Source: an uncultured Ellagibacter sp. (GTDB lineage Bacteria; Actinomycetota; Coriobacteriia; Coriobacteriales; Eggerthellaceae). From it: a stretch of 64,000 nucleotides of DNA. The notes under the pieces are model-generated. The model did no database searches, was not told the origin of the DNA, and saw only the letters and a list, made by a program, of their open reading frames with translations. The stretch's first letter is position 1. Every line of letters starts with the position of its first letter. The stretch lies in the NCBI RefSeq assembly GCF_934617235.1, contig NZ_CAKTTZ010000001.1:70929-134928 (forward strand), read 5' to 3'. This document shows, piece after piece, positions 33,508-40,662 of the stretch. The position numbers and the translations under genes are program-made.

Positions 33508-33722
33508 TGCGAACCGTTCTCGCTTCTTTCCCTGTCCTCGCGGATGAGGCGCTTCAGATATGCCGACATGCTTTCCTCTCGGTTTCTCGCGAACTCGTAC
33601 AAGTCGTAATCGGGCGGGAAGAAGTTGCACTGGATTTTCTTCTGCTTCGCCTTTTTGTACTTGTTTTCCGCCGCTCGCTGCGCATCGGTGCGTTTCACGG
33701 TGCGCTTCTTCGATTCCGCCAT
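33504..33722 (-). CDS. Small basic protein, possible ribbon-helix-helix DNA binder
   Basis: A 72-residue, highly charged protein. The N-terminus is Lys/Arg-rich (MAESKKRTVKRTDAQRAAEN). It is followed by a short strand-like QCNFFPPDYDLYEFARN and helix MSAYLKRLIREDRE, the order expected for an Arc/MetJ-like ribbon-helix-helix protein. AGAGAGGG lies upstream of the ATG. It is followed by an overlapping membrane protein gene. Such proteins are often antitoxins or plasmid-type regulators; here the partner is not a known toxin. Confidence 0.6.
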   Translation of the reverse strand: MAESKKRTVKRTDAQRAAENKYKKAKQKKIQCNFFPPDYDLYEFARNREESMSAYLKRLIREDRERSENGSQ

Positions 33723-33877
33723 CGCAAACCCTCTCTAGAAAGCGGCGAAGCCAGGGCCATCCCTAAAGTTCGGGAAAGCACCCGCGAAAGGCGTCCGCCA
33801 CGGGGCCCGCTGATTTGCCCGCGCGCGGGGAGCGCTTAATGACTCGCTGTCTCTTCGCCGCGCCCTCTGTTGGTTTC

Positions 33878-33927
33878 ACTATACTCAGCCCGAAGCGGCC
33901 GCATGTCCCCACCATAGTACAGGTGCG
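33878..33927 (-). repeat. 50-bp upstream module, copy B
   Basis: ACTATACTCA, 15 bases, ATGTCCC, one base, ACCATAGTACA, one base, GTGCG: same words and spacing as copy A at 33033-33082, while the 15-base interior is unrelated. It lies about 155 bases upstream of the 72-residue gene. The rest of the gap 33723-34035 shows no gene. The minus-strand word TGAGTATAGT may be a -10 region. Confidence 0.65.
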
Positions 33928-34035
33928 AAAACCGCCCGCTCGACACGCTTCCGCCCATGAATGGAGTTGCTGCGGCCGCCCTGTACGACGGCATAAAAGA
34001 AGCCTGCGAGAGCGCAAAGACTCCCGCGACTCGCA

Positions 34036-34464
34036 TTAATCACAAGCAAGGTGCTGGACAAGCTCACGAGGCTCGGCTTTCGGCACGGTTGAGCCCGTAA
34101 AGCCTTTCTCGTCTCGAGTAGCAATAAAGTCAGCCCCGAACTCCTCTGCCGCCTGGCGGATAAGCCCATCCTCGAAGTCCGGCTCATCGGATTGCAGCGC
34201 ATCGCGAAGCAGGGATTGATCGACTGCGCAAACCGAGCAGCAATCCAGAATCAGCCCGACGCTTTCTCGCCTTTTCTTGTCGGACATACCTCCCTTTCAG
34301 GCGATGTAGCAGAAGTCAACGAGCTGACTTGGCATAACGAGACCAGCGACCTCACCGTCAGCTATAGCACAAAAGACATCGAAGGCCTCTGCACTCTGTG
34401 GCCGACCCTCGACAAGGGCGTCGAGCAAGAAATTCGTGTCAAGAAAGATGCTATTCACGCTCAT
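34036..34464 (-). pseudogene. PIN-domain (VapC-like) toxin interrupted by an in-frame TGA
   Basis: From the ATG at 34464 the frame reads MSVNSIFLDTNFLLDALVEG, a normal PIN opening with Asp9. It runs to a TGA at codon 56 (34299-34297) and continues without frameshift into GGMSDKKRRESVGLILDCC. The downstream part has the usual PIN acidic residues, SDEPDFEDGLIRQAAEEFGA and FIATRDEKGF. The full frame would be about 142 residues, normal for VapC. AAGGGAGG lies between the TGA and the ATG at 34287, so the second half could be re-initiated as an 83-residue protein. Most likely a nonsense-inactivated toxin. No SECIS-like hairpin follows the TGA. It overlaps the antitoxin gene by 14 bases. Confidence 0.75.
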
Positions 34465-34720
34465 GCGCCGCCTCTTTCTCCTCCTCGATGCTCATATCGA
34501 CGAGAGCAGTGCAGCGTGCGTTGTCTTTGCGCAATGCAGCAAGACGTTCCTTTATTTCCGTCGACCCGTCTCTCTTCGGTTTGAGCACGATGCTTCCGTT
34601 TGGGAGTTCACTGGCTATGAGGTAATCGCCCGCCGTCACCCCATGCTTGCGCCGCCACGCGGCGGGCAGTGCCACAACCTCGCTGTTGCCGCTGCGCATC
34701 ACCTTCATCACTGCGTCCAT
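34451..34720 (-). CDS. AbrB/SpoVT-type antitoxin of the PIN pair
   Basis: An 89-residue antitoxin. The N-terminal swapped-hairpin DNA-binding domain is clear: MRSGNSEVVALPAAWRRKHG, then VTAGDYLIASELPNGSIVLKP. The C-terminal charged helix (SMSIEEEKEAAHERE region) would wrap the toxin. The ATG at 34720 has AAAGGAG five bases upstream; a GTG at 34726 is possible. Two palindromes directly upstream are probable autoregulatory operators. The gene overlaps the PIN toxin gene by 14 bases, the usual layout of VapBC-type modules. Confidence 0.82.
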   Translation of the reverse strand: MDAVMKVMRSGNSEVVALPAAWRRKHGVTAGDYLIASELPNGSIVLKPKRDGSTEIKERLAALRKDNARCTALVDMSIEEEKEAAHERE

Positions 34721-34737
34721 GACCACTCCTTTCAGGA

Positions 34738-34767
34738 TGTCATGACATTTATCAACTCGTCATGACG
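34738..34767. promoter_or_regulatory. Paired 10-bp palindromes upstream of the antitoxin gene
   Basis: TGTCATGACA (34738-34747) and CGTCATGACG (34758-34767) are perfect palindromes sharing GTCATGAC. Their centres are 20 bp apart, two helical turns, so two dimers would bind the same face. They sit just before the ribosome site of the antitoxin gene. Confidence 0.8.
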
Positions 34768-35255
34768 CGGAATCGCAACCCCCTTGCGCTCAAGAGGGCC
34801 CCAACCTGCCAGAAATCGGGCGGTTTTCATCAACATGAGGTCCTTGAGAGGCGATCTTCACCCCCTCCGGTGGATCACCTCGAACGGCATGCGGGCGTAA
34901 GGCCAGGTCAGCGAATATCGACATCCGAGTCGCCTTCCCCGACTTCCCGCGTTCCGCTCCCCGAGATGATGAAGAGTGCCCGATTTCTGGCATGACCCCC
35001 TCCAAAAGCGCACCTTGCCAAGGGGGGCGAACTCTCGGCCCCAGCCGTCCCGCACCGCGTCACGAAGGAGACACGATTCTCAACCTCGGCAGGCCCGCAC
35101 CACGTCGCGCCGCGGGGTTGCGCCTTCACCGAGTTGTTGCCTTCTTCCTGCGCCTCATTCGTAGGCCATTCCACAGAACGAACCACTAGAGTCGCGGCGA
35201 TGAGGCCCGCGCGGCTATGGGGAATAGGAGAAGCGAAGAAGGTGGGGCTAGGAAC
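34768..35255. other. Stretch without a recognised gene
   Basis: About 490 bases between the antitoxin operators and the hairpin region. Short open frames exist on both strands, none with a ribosome site plus plausible protein. It contains the inverted words GCCAGAAATCGGGC (34808-34821) and GCCCGATTTCTGGC (34979-34992), exact reverse complements 157 bases apart. Otherwise I see nothing assignable. Confidence 0.5.
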
Positions 35256-35287
35256 ATGAGCCCCGTGGGGCGTGCGCGATAGAAGCG

Positions 35288-35332
35288 CATGCCCCCGCGA
35301 GGGCGCTAGGGAAGCGCGTTCGCGGGGGCATG
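35288..35332. ncRNA. Long perfect hairpin, possible structured RNA
   Basis: CATGCCCCCGCGA (35288-35300) and TCGCGGGGGCATG (35320-35332) pair perfectly over 13 bp. An inner GCGCT/AGCGC stem lies between them. The flanks are also self-complementary (GCCCC-GGGGC near 35262-35275, GGCGC-GCGCC at 35342-35371). The structure is far stronger than nearby sequence, has no coding content, and may be a structured RNA or cruciform site. Confidence 0.5.
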
Positions 35333-35413
35333 GTGCCCCAAGGCGCGGCCAATGCAGGTCGAGGAAGCGCCAAAAAAGGGCCAGGAAGGAGCAGCTATGG
35401 AAATGGCCCCGCG

Positions 35414-35503
35414 GTGGTGCAAGCGGTCGCCGCGGTTCTGATGCTAGCGATTGAGATATATCGCCTGCTGAAAGAAACGCGGCCCCGCAAGCGGGACCGC
35501 TAA
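35414..35503 (+). CDS. Possible 29-residue hydrophobic peptide
   Basis: From GTG 35414 the frame gives VVQAVAAVLMLAIEIYRLL and a basic tail KETRPRKRDR, then TAA. A hydrophobic helix followed by a Lys/Arg tail is the shape of type I toxins and other small membrane peptides. GGAAGGAG is about 27 bases upstream, too far for this GTG, and an ATG closer to it (35397) is in another frame and ends after 14 codons. No homologue is recognised. Treat as tentative. Confidence 0.25.
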   Translation: MVQAVAAVLMLAIEIYRLLKETRPRKRDR

Positions 35504-35509
35504 ACGCCC

Positions 35510-35546
35510 GGCGCGGGCGAAGTTTTTACCAGACGAAACCCGCGCC
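35510..35546. terminator. Hairpin after the peptide frame
   Basis: GGCGCGGG (35510-35517) and CCCGCGCC (35539-35546) are exact arms around 21 bases that include TTTTT. A second small hairpin, GCTGCT-CAGT-AGCAGC, follows at 35550-35565. The word AGCAGCTATGGAAA occurs at 35390-35403 and again at 35560-35573. Confidence 0.4.
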
Positions 35547-35618
35547 GATGCTGCTCAGTAGCAGCTATGGAAACACTGGGAAGTGTAGCACATCGAGAAA
35601 AGAGGCACTATGGAATGA

Positions 35619-37919
35619 TTACCTTACAGCGCTGCCCGCGCCGGGTCCTGCCCCTATGCCTCCCGTACTCGCCGAAGGCGTGGTACTCGCGGTTACAGAA
35701 GTCGAGCTACCGCCCGTAACGGTTCCGGAATCGGTATAGCCATGCACATCTGTGCTGGTCAGCACTCCACCTATCACCAGGGAGTATTCCCCGCCTTCGG
35801 TAAACTTCGGACTACTTGCCAGCACCATGCCGAATTGCTTGGTGGCTGTTATCGACGCAATCACGTTACCGTTTGCGTCAGTGATCGCAACCGTATCGCC
35901 CGCACTACCGCTCACGTTTGTGGTGAAGAGAAACGGCTGCGTACCGCTCGAGAAGCTCTGCGCCATGCGCGACGAACCGATCATGAGCACCGTGCCGCCC
36001 GAAACGGTCGCCTCGCTGTCGTAGTCGAACGCACCGTCGCCGTCGCTTGACGGACCGTTCACGAGCACCGTGCCACCCGTGATTTCCACACTGCCGTTGC
36101 TGTCGATGGCGTCGCCCGACGAGTCGAGCACAAGCGTTCCGCCGTTGACCTGGACAAGGCAGTCGGAAGAATCTGCGTCGGGGGCGCCACCTTGATCGCC
36201 AGCGCCCTGGGGAGCGTCTTCTTGGCTGCCAGCGCCCTGGGGAGCTCCGTCCTGCATGCCGCCTTGGCCACCCTGCGGCGCACCACCTTGGGTCGACTCG
36301 CTTTGCGGGGCGTTGTTTTGAGGTTGCTCCCCGCCCTGCCCCTGGGCACCGCCTTGCGGAACCTGGCCAGTCGATCCGCCCTGGTCACCGCCTGGGAAGT
36401 TGCCGCCATCCGCAGGGCTTCCACCCGCAGATGAGCCTCCCTCACCCGGCATTTCGCCATTGGCTGCAGGGCCGCCCCCGTCATGAGCACCACTATCGTT
36501 AGCATCCTCAATATCGTTCGAGCTGTCCGAGAGGTCGGCAGCGCTTGCGTTCACCGCATCGTCGGACGCCACAATGGACGTATCGCCGCCGTTCACGTAT
36601 ATCTTTTCCGCTTCGAGACCTTCATAGCAGCTGGTCACGTTGATGGTTCCGTCGTCAACCGTGAGCACGGTTTCCGCGTGGAAAGCGTCATCGCCCGCGC
36701 TTACCGCGAAATCGCCGCCCGCAATCGCCATCTGCAAGTCGGAGTGGAAGGCGTCATCGATCGAGGTCACGTTGAAGGTGCCGCCCGTAACGCCGATGTA
36801 GGTTTTCGCCTGCACCGCGTCGTCGCCCGCATTGATCGAGAAAGTGCCGCCCGTAATGCTCACGAAGCCCTGCGTCGCCTTGGTGTCCTTGTTCGACTTG
36901 ATGCCGTCAGCGCCCGCCACCAGGTTAAACGTACCGTCGGCGATTTTCACGCAATCGTGACCGCGCAAGCAGTCCTCGACCGCCGTCACGTTCAGCGTGC
37001 CGCCCGTGACGACCAGGTCGTCCTTCGAGCAGATACCGTGGCGGTAATTCGCCGTCACGCTGAGGGTCCCCGTGCCGTTGATGGTGAGGTCGCAGCGGCA
37101 AAAAAGCGTTGCGTACGGCTCGTCGGAGTCGTCCTCAAGCGTGTAGTCGGTGCCATCGGAAAGCGAGTTTTGCGTGCCATCCGCTAAGGTTACGAAGCAT
37201 TTATCGGCGTTCTTCGCATAAATCGCGGGTCCATTCTCGTTGCGGACAGTTGCCCCCGCGAGCACCAGCTGGACCTTCGCGTCGTCGGATGCGTCGACCA
37301 CGATCTGCCCCGAAGAAAGCTCGCCCGAGATAATGTAGGTTCCTTCCGATGATATGGTCACCGTAGACCCATCGACTGCGACGCCCGAGCCGTTGACGCT
37401 TGCGGACGATTCCGAAAGCGTGATTCGCGTCGCGGACGATTCATCGTAGCTTGCATCCGAATCGCGCTTCGAATAGTCCAGGTCAAGCGCCGAAACGTCA
37501 AATGTCGCAGCGATAGTTTCAAAGGAGGAGGGGTCTGAATCGGCCGTTGCGGCAACATCGCTCGACGCCACGGAAGAGGAACCCGTCCCCGAACAGCCGC
37601 TCAACCCCGAAAGCGAGAAGACGAGCACGGCGGCAATGCAGAGCGCCGCAAGACACCTTCCGCGACCCGACCAGGCCCCTTCGGCGGCGCCCACAAAGCG
37701 AGTTCCGCAGCGCAGCGAGGACTGTTTGAGCGACTGGGCGTTGTCGGAGGGGCCAGTCTCGCTGTCGGAGGATTCGCCCCCTCGACCCGACCGGGGCTCT
37801 TCGGCGGCGCCCACAAAGCGAGTTCCGCAGCGCAGCGAGGACTGTCCGAGCGACTGGGCGTCGGCGAAGAGCCCCTTCCCGCAGTCCGCGCCCACCTTTT
37901 CAACCGTGCGCTTCTCCAT
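35619..37919 (-). CDS. Large DUF4353 (carbohydrate-binding-like) lipoprotein
   Basis: A 766-residue protein. Unusually, the lipoprotein signal (CLAALCIAAVLVFSLSGLSG, then Cys) starts only about 85 residues in. Before it are two near-identical blocks, AQSLGQSSLRCGTRFVGAAE and AQSLKQSSLRCGTRFVGAAE, encoded by the palindromic repeat copies at 37674 and 37793. After the lipobox come beta-helix-like repeats (GGTFSINAGDDAVQAK, GGTFNVTSIDDAFHSD, ADGIKSNKDT) typical of DUF4353. A ~105-residue Gly/Gln/Pro-rich insert and a C-terminal beta domain follow. The ATG at 37919 follows the DUF4956 stop by two bases. The VTC-DUF4956-DUF4353 set is a recurring neighbourhood in Gram-positive bacteria and suggests a joint surface role. 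Confidence 0.82.
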   Translation of the reverse strand: MEKRTVEKVGADCGKGLFADAQSLGQSSLRCGTRFVGAAEEPRSGRGGESSDSETGPSDNAQSLKQSSLRCGTRFVGAAEGAWSGRGRCLAALCIAAVLVFSLSGLSGCSGTGSSSVASSDVAATADSDPSSFETIAATFDVSALDLDYSKRDSDASYDESSATRITLSESSASVNGSGVAVDGSTVTISSEGTYIISGELSSGQIVVDASDDAKVQLVLAGATVRNENGPAIYAKNADKCFVTLADGTQNSLSDGTDYTLEDDSDEPYATLFCRCDLTINGTGTLSVTANYRHGICSKDDLVVTGGTLNVTAVEDCLRGHDCVKIADGTFNLVAGADGIKSNKDTKATQGFVSITGGTFSINAGDDAVQAKTYIGVTGGTFNVTSIDDAFHSDLQMAIAGGDFAVSAGDDAFHAETVLTVDDGTINVTSCYEGLEAEKIYVNGGDTSIVASDDAVNASAADLSDSSNDIEDANDSGAHDGGGPAANGEMPGEGGSSAGGSPADGGNFPGGDQGGSTGQVPQGGAQGQGGEQPQNNAPQSESTQGGAPQGGQGGMQDGAPQGAGSQEDAPQGAGDQGGAPDADSSDCLVQVNGGTLVLDSSGDAIDSNGSVEITGGTVLVNGPSSDGDGAFDYDSEATVSGGTVLMIGSSRMAQSFSSGTQPFLFTTNVSGSAGDTVAITDANGNVIASITATKQFGMVLASSPKFTEGGEYSLVIGGVLTSTDVHGYTDSGTVTGGSSTSVTASTTPSASTGGIGAGPGAGSAVR
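36198..36245. repeat. 18-bp tandem repeat inside the DUF4353 gene
   Basis: GCCAGCGCCCTGGGGAGC occurs at 36198-36215 and 36228-36245, exact, period 30. It encodes the APQGAG units of the Gly/Gln-rich insert and suggests slippage-prone length variation. Confidence 0.7.
37674..37754. repeat. Palindromic repeat, copy 2 (within coding sequence)
   Basis: GGCCCCTTCGGCGGCGCCCA at the left mirrors TGGGCG, TTGTCGGAGGGGCC at the right. Interior and orientation match copy 3 (37793-37875), and it is the reverse of copy 1 at 16553-16635. The DUF4353 frame stays open through it. Confidence 0.85.
37793..37875. repeat. Palindromic repeat, copy 3 (within coding sequence)
   Basis: GGGGCTCTTCGGCGGCGCCCA and the reversed right end TGGGCGTCGGCGAAGAGCCCC (19 of 21 paired). 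CGACCCGACC stands directly before both this copy and copy 2. It encodes the first AQSLGQSS block of the DUF4353 protein. Confidence 0.85.
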
Positions 37920-37921
37920 CT

Positions 37922-38620
37922 CTACAGCACCCCCTGCGGCTTGAGCTCGCACTTCCCGAGCGTCACCTTCAAATTCCCATTAAGGCAGCGCACCTCATCG
38001 ATCAGGCGTTTTTCCAGGCCAGGCTCGCGAAGGCGCAGCGTGTACTCCAGCGTGTAGAGGCTTCCCATGTTCGACGTGGTCACCTCGGTAAGCTCGTGCT
38101 CAGCAGCGAAACGGTCGAGCATGTCGTCGAAGATGCCGTCGAATTCCAGGTCCTCGGGGACAACAATCTTGAGCGTCTTTTCGGCTTCGCGCGGACGCCC
38201 GAGGGGCGAGAGCACGTAAACCACGTTCACGACGGCGATGATTGCGGTGAACAGCACCGCTAGGCCGAGGAAGCCCATGCCCGTGGCAAGACCCACGGCC
38301 ATCGCCAGGAACACGCTGCCGATGTCCTTCGCGCTGCCGGGAATGGAGCGGAAACGCACCAGGTTGAACACGCCCATGACGGCGATGCCCGCGCCGAGGT
38401 TGCCATTGACCAGGGTAATCACCATCTGCACGATGAGCGGCAGAAGCGCCAGCGTGACCACGAAGTTCTTCGAGTACCGGTGGCGGAACATGTAGACCCC
38501 AGCGATAACGAGGCCGAGGACGATCGACACGACGGAGCACAGAAGGAAACTCGACGCCGAAACCGACGAAACGAGCGAGTCGGCGGTTCCGAACACCGAC
38601 GAGAACATAAGGTCTGACAT
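37922..38620 (-). CDS. DUF4956 membrane protein
   Basis: A 232-residue protein. Residues about 22-155 contain three or four hydrophobic helices with the conserved GNLGAGIAVMGVFNLVRFRSIPG segment of DUF4956. Residues about 160-232 are a soluble alpha/beta domain (LKIVVPEDLEFDGIFDDMLD). Genes for DUF4956 commonly follow a VTC-domain gene, as here, and may help move or regulate polyphosphate or a related polymer; the mechanism is not known. It lies between the VTC gene and the DUF4353 gene. AAAGGA precedes the ATG. Confidence 0.85.
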   Translation of the reverse strand: MSDLMFSSVFGTADSLVSSVSASSFLLCSVVSIVLGLVIAGVYMFRHRYSKNFVVTLALLPLIVQMVITLVNGNLGAGIAVMGVFNLVRFRSIPGSAKDIGSVFLAMAVGLATGMGFLGLAVLFTAIIAVVNVVYVLSPLGRPREAEKTLKIVVPEDLEFDGIFDDMLDRFAAEHELTEVTTSNMGSLYTLEYTLRLREPGLEKRLIDEVRCLNGNLKVTLGKCELKPQGVL

Positions 38621-38709
38621 GGGAATCCTTTCTTGAGGAGGGGTTATCGAGCGACGAGTCGCTCACGTGGACGGGACGAACGTCGCCTTTCCCCGCGGTG
38701 CCCCACCCT

Positions 38710-39531
38710 CTACGACGCTTTGCGCACGCTCGCCTGATACGCCGCACCGTACTTGGAAAACGACGAGGGGTACGCCCCGCAGCAATCAAGCGCATCGACG
38801 AGCCACAGTGGGAAGGGACCCGCGCACTTCACTTCCATAATCGCCTCGCCAGCAGGCAGAAGCGGGCGCGGAGCGCCGAACCCTACAGGAGGCCGGCGGT
38901 GCGAGGCCCGCGCAAGACGCGCCTCCTGGAACAGGTCTCGATACGACACGTTCTCGTCGAACGTGATGCGCAGCGTCGAGGGAACTTCCGCCGCCTCGCC
39001 TTCCCCGCCAATCGCGAGAGGAGCAAACGCCGTACGGTCGCAAATCGTCACCATCGACGCACGCAGCGGGGAATAAAGCTCCTTGAAGGCGTCGATCTCC
39101 CGCGCAATCTGGAGGCTTCGGGGAGAAAGCGACGCCTCGGCCAAAATTGCATCAGGCAGCGGATACTCGCAACATGCCTGCTCGTAGGGCATGCCGCTCA
39201 TGTAGGCACGCGCGGCCGCATACGAGCAGCCGACACGGCGCTTGTACACGATGCCTTTGTACTTCTTCTTCAGCTCAACAAACACCTGGTCGTCCTCGGC
39301 GGGAATCCCGTAGCTGCGCACGCGGAGCTTCTCCTTGTAGAGCGGCTTGTCGAGCGAGCGTTCGATAAGCGCCCGGTCGGGCGTGTCGAAATAGCGGCTG
39401 ACGATGCTCGTCGTGCCGTAAGCGTCGACGGCCATGCGGCCCTCAAGCGCCGCGAGCATCGCATGATGCTGCGCCGCGTCGAGGCGGTACTTGACTTCCT
39501 TGCGCTCGAAAACTTCTTGATAGCTCGTCAT
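38710..39531 (-). CDS. VTC-domain polyphosphate polymerase
   Basis: A 273-residue protein of the VTC catalytic family (tunnel-fold enzymes that make polyphosphate from ATP in yeast). Basic and acidic tunnel residues are visible: FERKEVKYRLD, TTSIVSRYFDTPD, KEKLRVRSYG, VFVELKKKYKGIVYKRRV and the late GEAIMEVKCAGPFP. The ATG at 39531 has AGGAGG nine bases upstream; a TTG at 39540 is less likely. It heads the minus-strand operon VTC-DUF4956-DUF4353, divergent from a two-component system. Bacterial activity is inferred from the fold. Confidence 0.87.
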   Translation of the reverse strand: MTSYQEVFERKEVKYRLDAAQHHAMLAALEGRMAVDAYGTTSIVSRYFDTPDRALIERSLDKPLYKEKLRVRSYGIPAEDDQVFVELKKKYKGIVYKRRVGCSYAAARAYMSGMPYEQACCEYPLPDAILAEASLSPRSLQIAREIDAFKELYSPLRASMVTICDRTAFAPLAIGGEGEAAEVPSTLRITFDENVSYRDLFQEARLARASHRRPPVGFGAPRPLLPAGEAIMEVKCAGPFPLWLVDALDCCGAYPSSFSKYGAAYQASVRKAS

Positions 39532-39684
39532 GGGTGTCAACCTCCTTTGTCAGCGGGAACGCAAAATCGCTCCCGCAAAACGGCTCCGTCGTCGGCGGCG
39601 GCGCGAGGCCGATGTTGGAAAGAGGAAAGGGAGGGGGAGGAAAGCCTCAAGCGCCCGCCGACATCCCGAATGCTACGAAGCGCC

Positions 39685-39752
39685 CCTGAAAGAACCCTGA
39701 AAGAATCGCCCAAACTTAAAAATCGGCCAGTTTCTTTCAGGTTGTTTTCAGG
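39685..39752. promoter_or_regulatory. Two pairs of 11-bp-phased repeats between VTC operon and response regulator
   Basis: CCTGAAAGAA occurs at 39685-39694 and 39696-39705. Its reverse complement TTCTTTCAGG is at 39732-39741, followed by TGTTTTCAGG at 39743-39752. Direct repeats spaced 11 bp are the usual layout for OmpR-family dimers; here two sites face each other. The intergenic region is 39532-39933. Confidence 0.8.
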
Positions 39753-39933
39753 GTCTTCCCCCACAATAGCCTCACGGCCGCAACCGCCCCATCCACGATC
39801 CCCAGCGCGGAGGCGGATGCGGCCGTTCGCGTCTCGGCGAGGCCTCCGCGAAGGATCCGCGCCGGGACATTTCCTTTGCAAAACCGTGCTAGTATTCCAA
39901 TCAAGAAAGCACTGAACGTGAAAGAGGAGCGTT

Positions 39934-40632
39934 GTGCAGATTCTCGTAGTCGAAGATGATGTGCGCCTCGCCCAGGCGCTTTGCCGCATCCTCGAGGAAA
40001 GCGGCTACAAAACCGACGCCGTGCACGACGGACAGTCAGGACTCGATTATGCGGAAAGCGGCATCTACGACGTCGTCATCCTCGATGTGATGCTGCCGAA
40101 AATGGACGGCTTCACCGTCGTATCGAACCTGCGGCGCGCCGGCGTGAACACCCCTGTCCTGCTGCTGACCGCGCGCGACGCCGTGCCCGACAAGATTTGC
40201 GGGCTCGATTCGGGCGCTGACGATTACATGACCAAGCCGTTTTCCCCTGCCGAGCTCATGGCGCACCTGCGCGCCCTCACGCGCCGTCAAGGCGAGGTGC
40301 TCTTCGAGGTAATCGAGGCGGGCGATGTTTCGCTGAACCTAGAAAGCCACGATTTGACCTGCGGCGATCAATCGATTCACCTCAGCTACAAGGAGTTCTC
40401 GCTCGCGCGCGTGCTCATGGCGAATTCAGGCGCCGCGGTGTCGAAGGCCACGCTGATCGAGAAAGTGTGGGGCCTGGAAGCGGCCGCCGACGAGAACAAT
40501 GTAGAAGCCTACGTGTCGTTCCTGCGCAAGAAATTGAAGTTTCTCGGCTCGGCATCGCGCATCGAGACCCTCCGCGGCGCTGGGTATCGCTTCGCTGCGG
40601 AAGACGCCGCCGACAATCGCGCGAGCGCATAA
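39934..40632 (+). CDS. OmpR-family response regulator
   Basis: A 232-residue regulator. The receiver domain has acidic residues VVEDD (5-9), phospho-acceptor Asp51 in VVILDVMLP, then LLTARD and the lysine in DDYMTKPFSP. The C-terminal winged helix contains LSYKEFSLARVLMANSG and NNVEAYVSFLRKKL with ETLRGAGYRF. The start is GTG at 39934, preceded by GAGGAG at four to nine bases. It is followed 30 bases later by its histidine kinase. The repeats in the divergent region suggest it controls itself and the VTC operon. Confidence 0.95.
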   Translation: MQILVVEDDVRLAQALCRILEESGYKTDAVHDGQSGLDYAESGIYDVVILDVMLPKMDGFTVVSNLRRAGVNTPVLLLTARDAVPDKICGLDSGADDYMTKPFSPAELMAHLRALTRRQGEVLFEVIEAGDVSLNLESHDLTCGDQSIHLSYKEFSLARVLMANSGAAVSKATLIEKVWGLEAAADENNVEAYVSFLRKKLKFLGSASRIETLRGAGYRFAAEDAADNRASA

Positions 40633-40662
40633 GGCCGCGCCGCATTCCCTAAAGAGGCCCGC

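Noticed and set aside
34297..34299. Selenocysteine at the TGA in the PIN gene
   Set aside because: No SECIS-like stem with a suitable loop follows, and PIN domains have no known Sec position.
35376..35410. Signal recognition particle RNA (GGAAGGAGCAGC resembles its loop)
   Set aside because: The closing stem and the conserved GTCAGG strand are missing, so the match is only partial.
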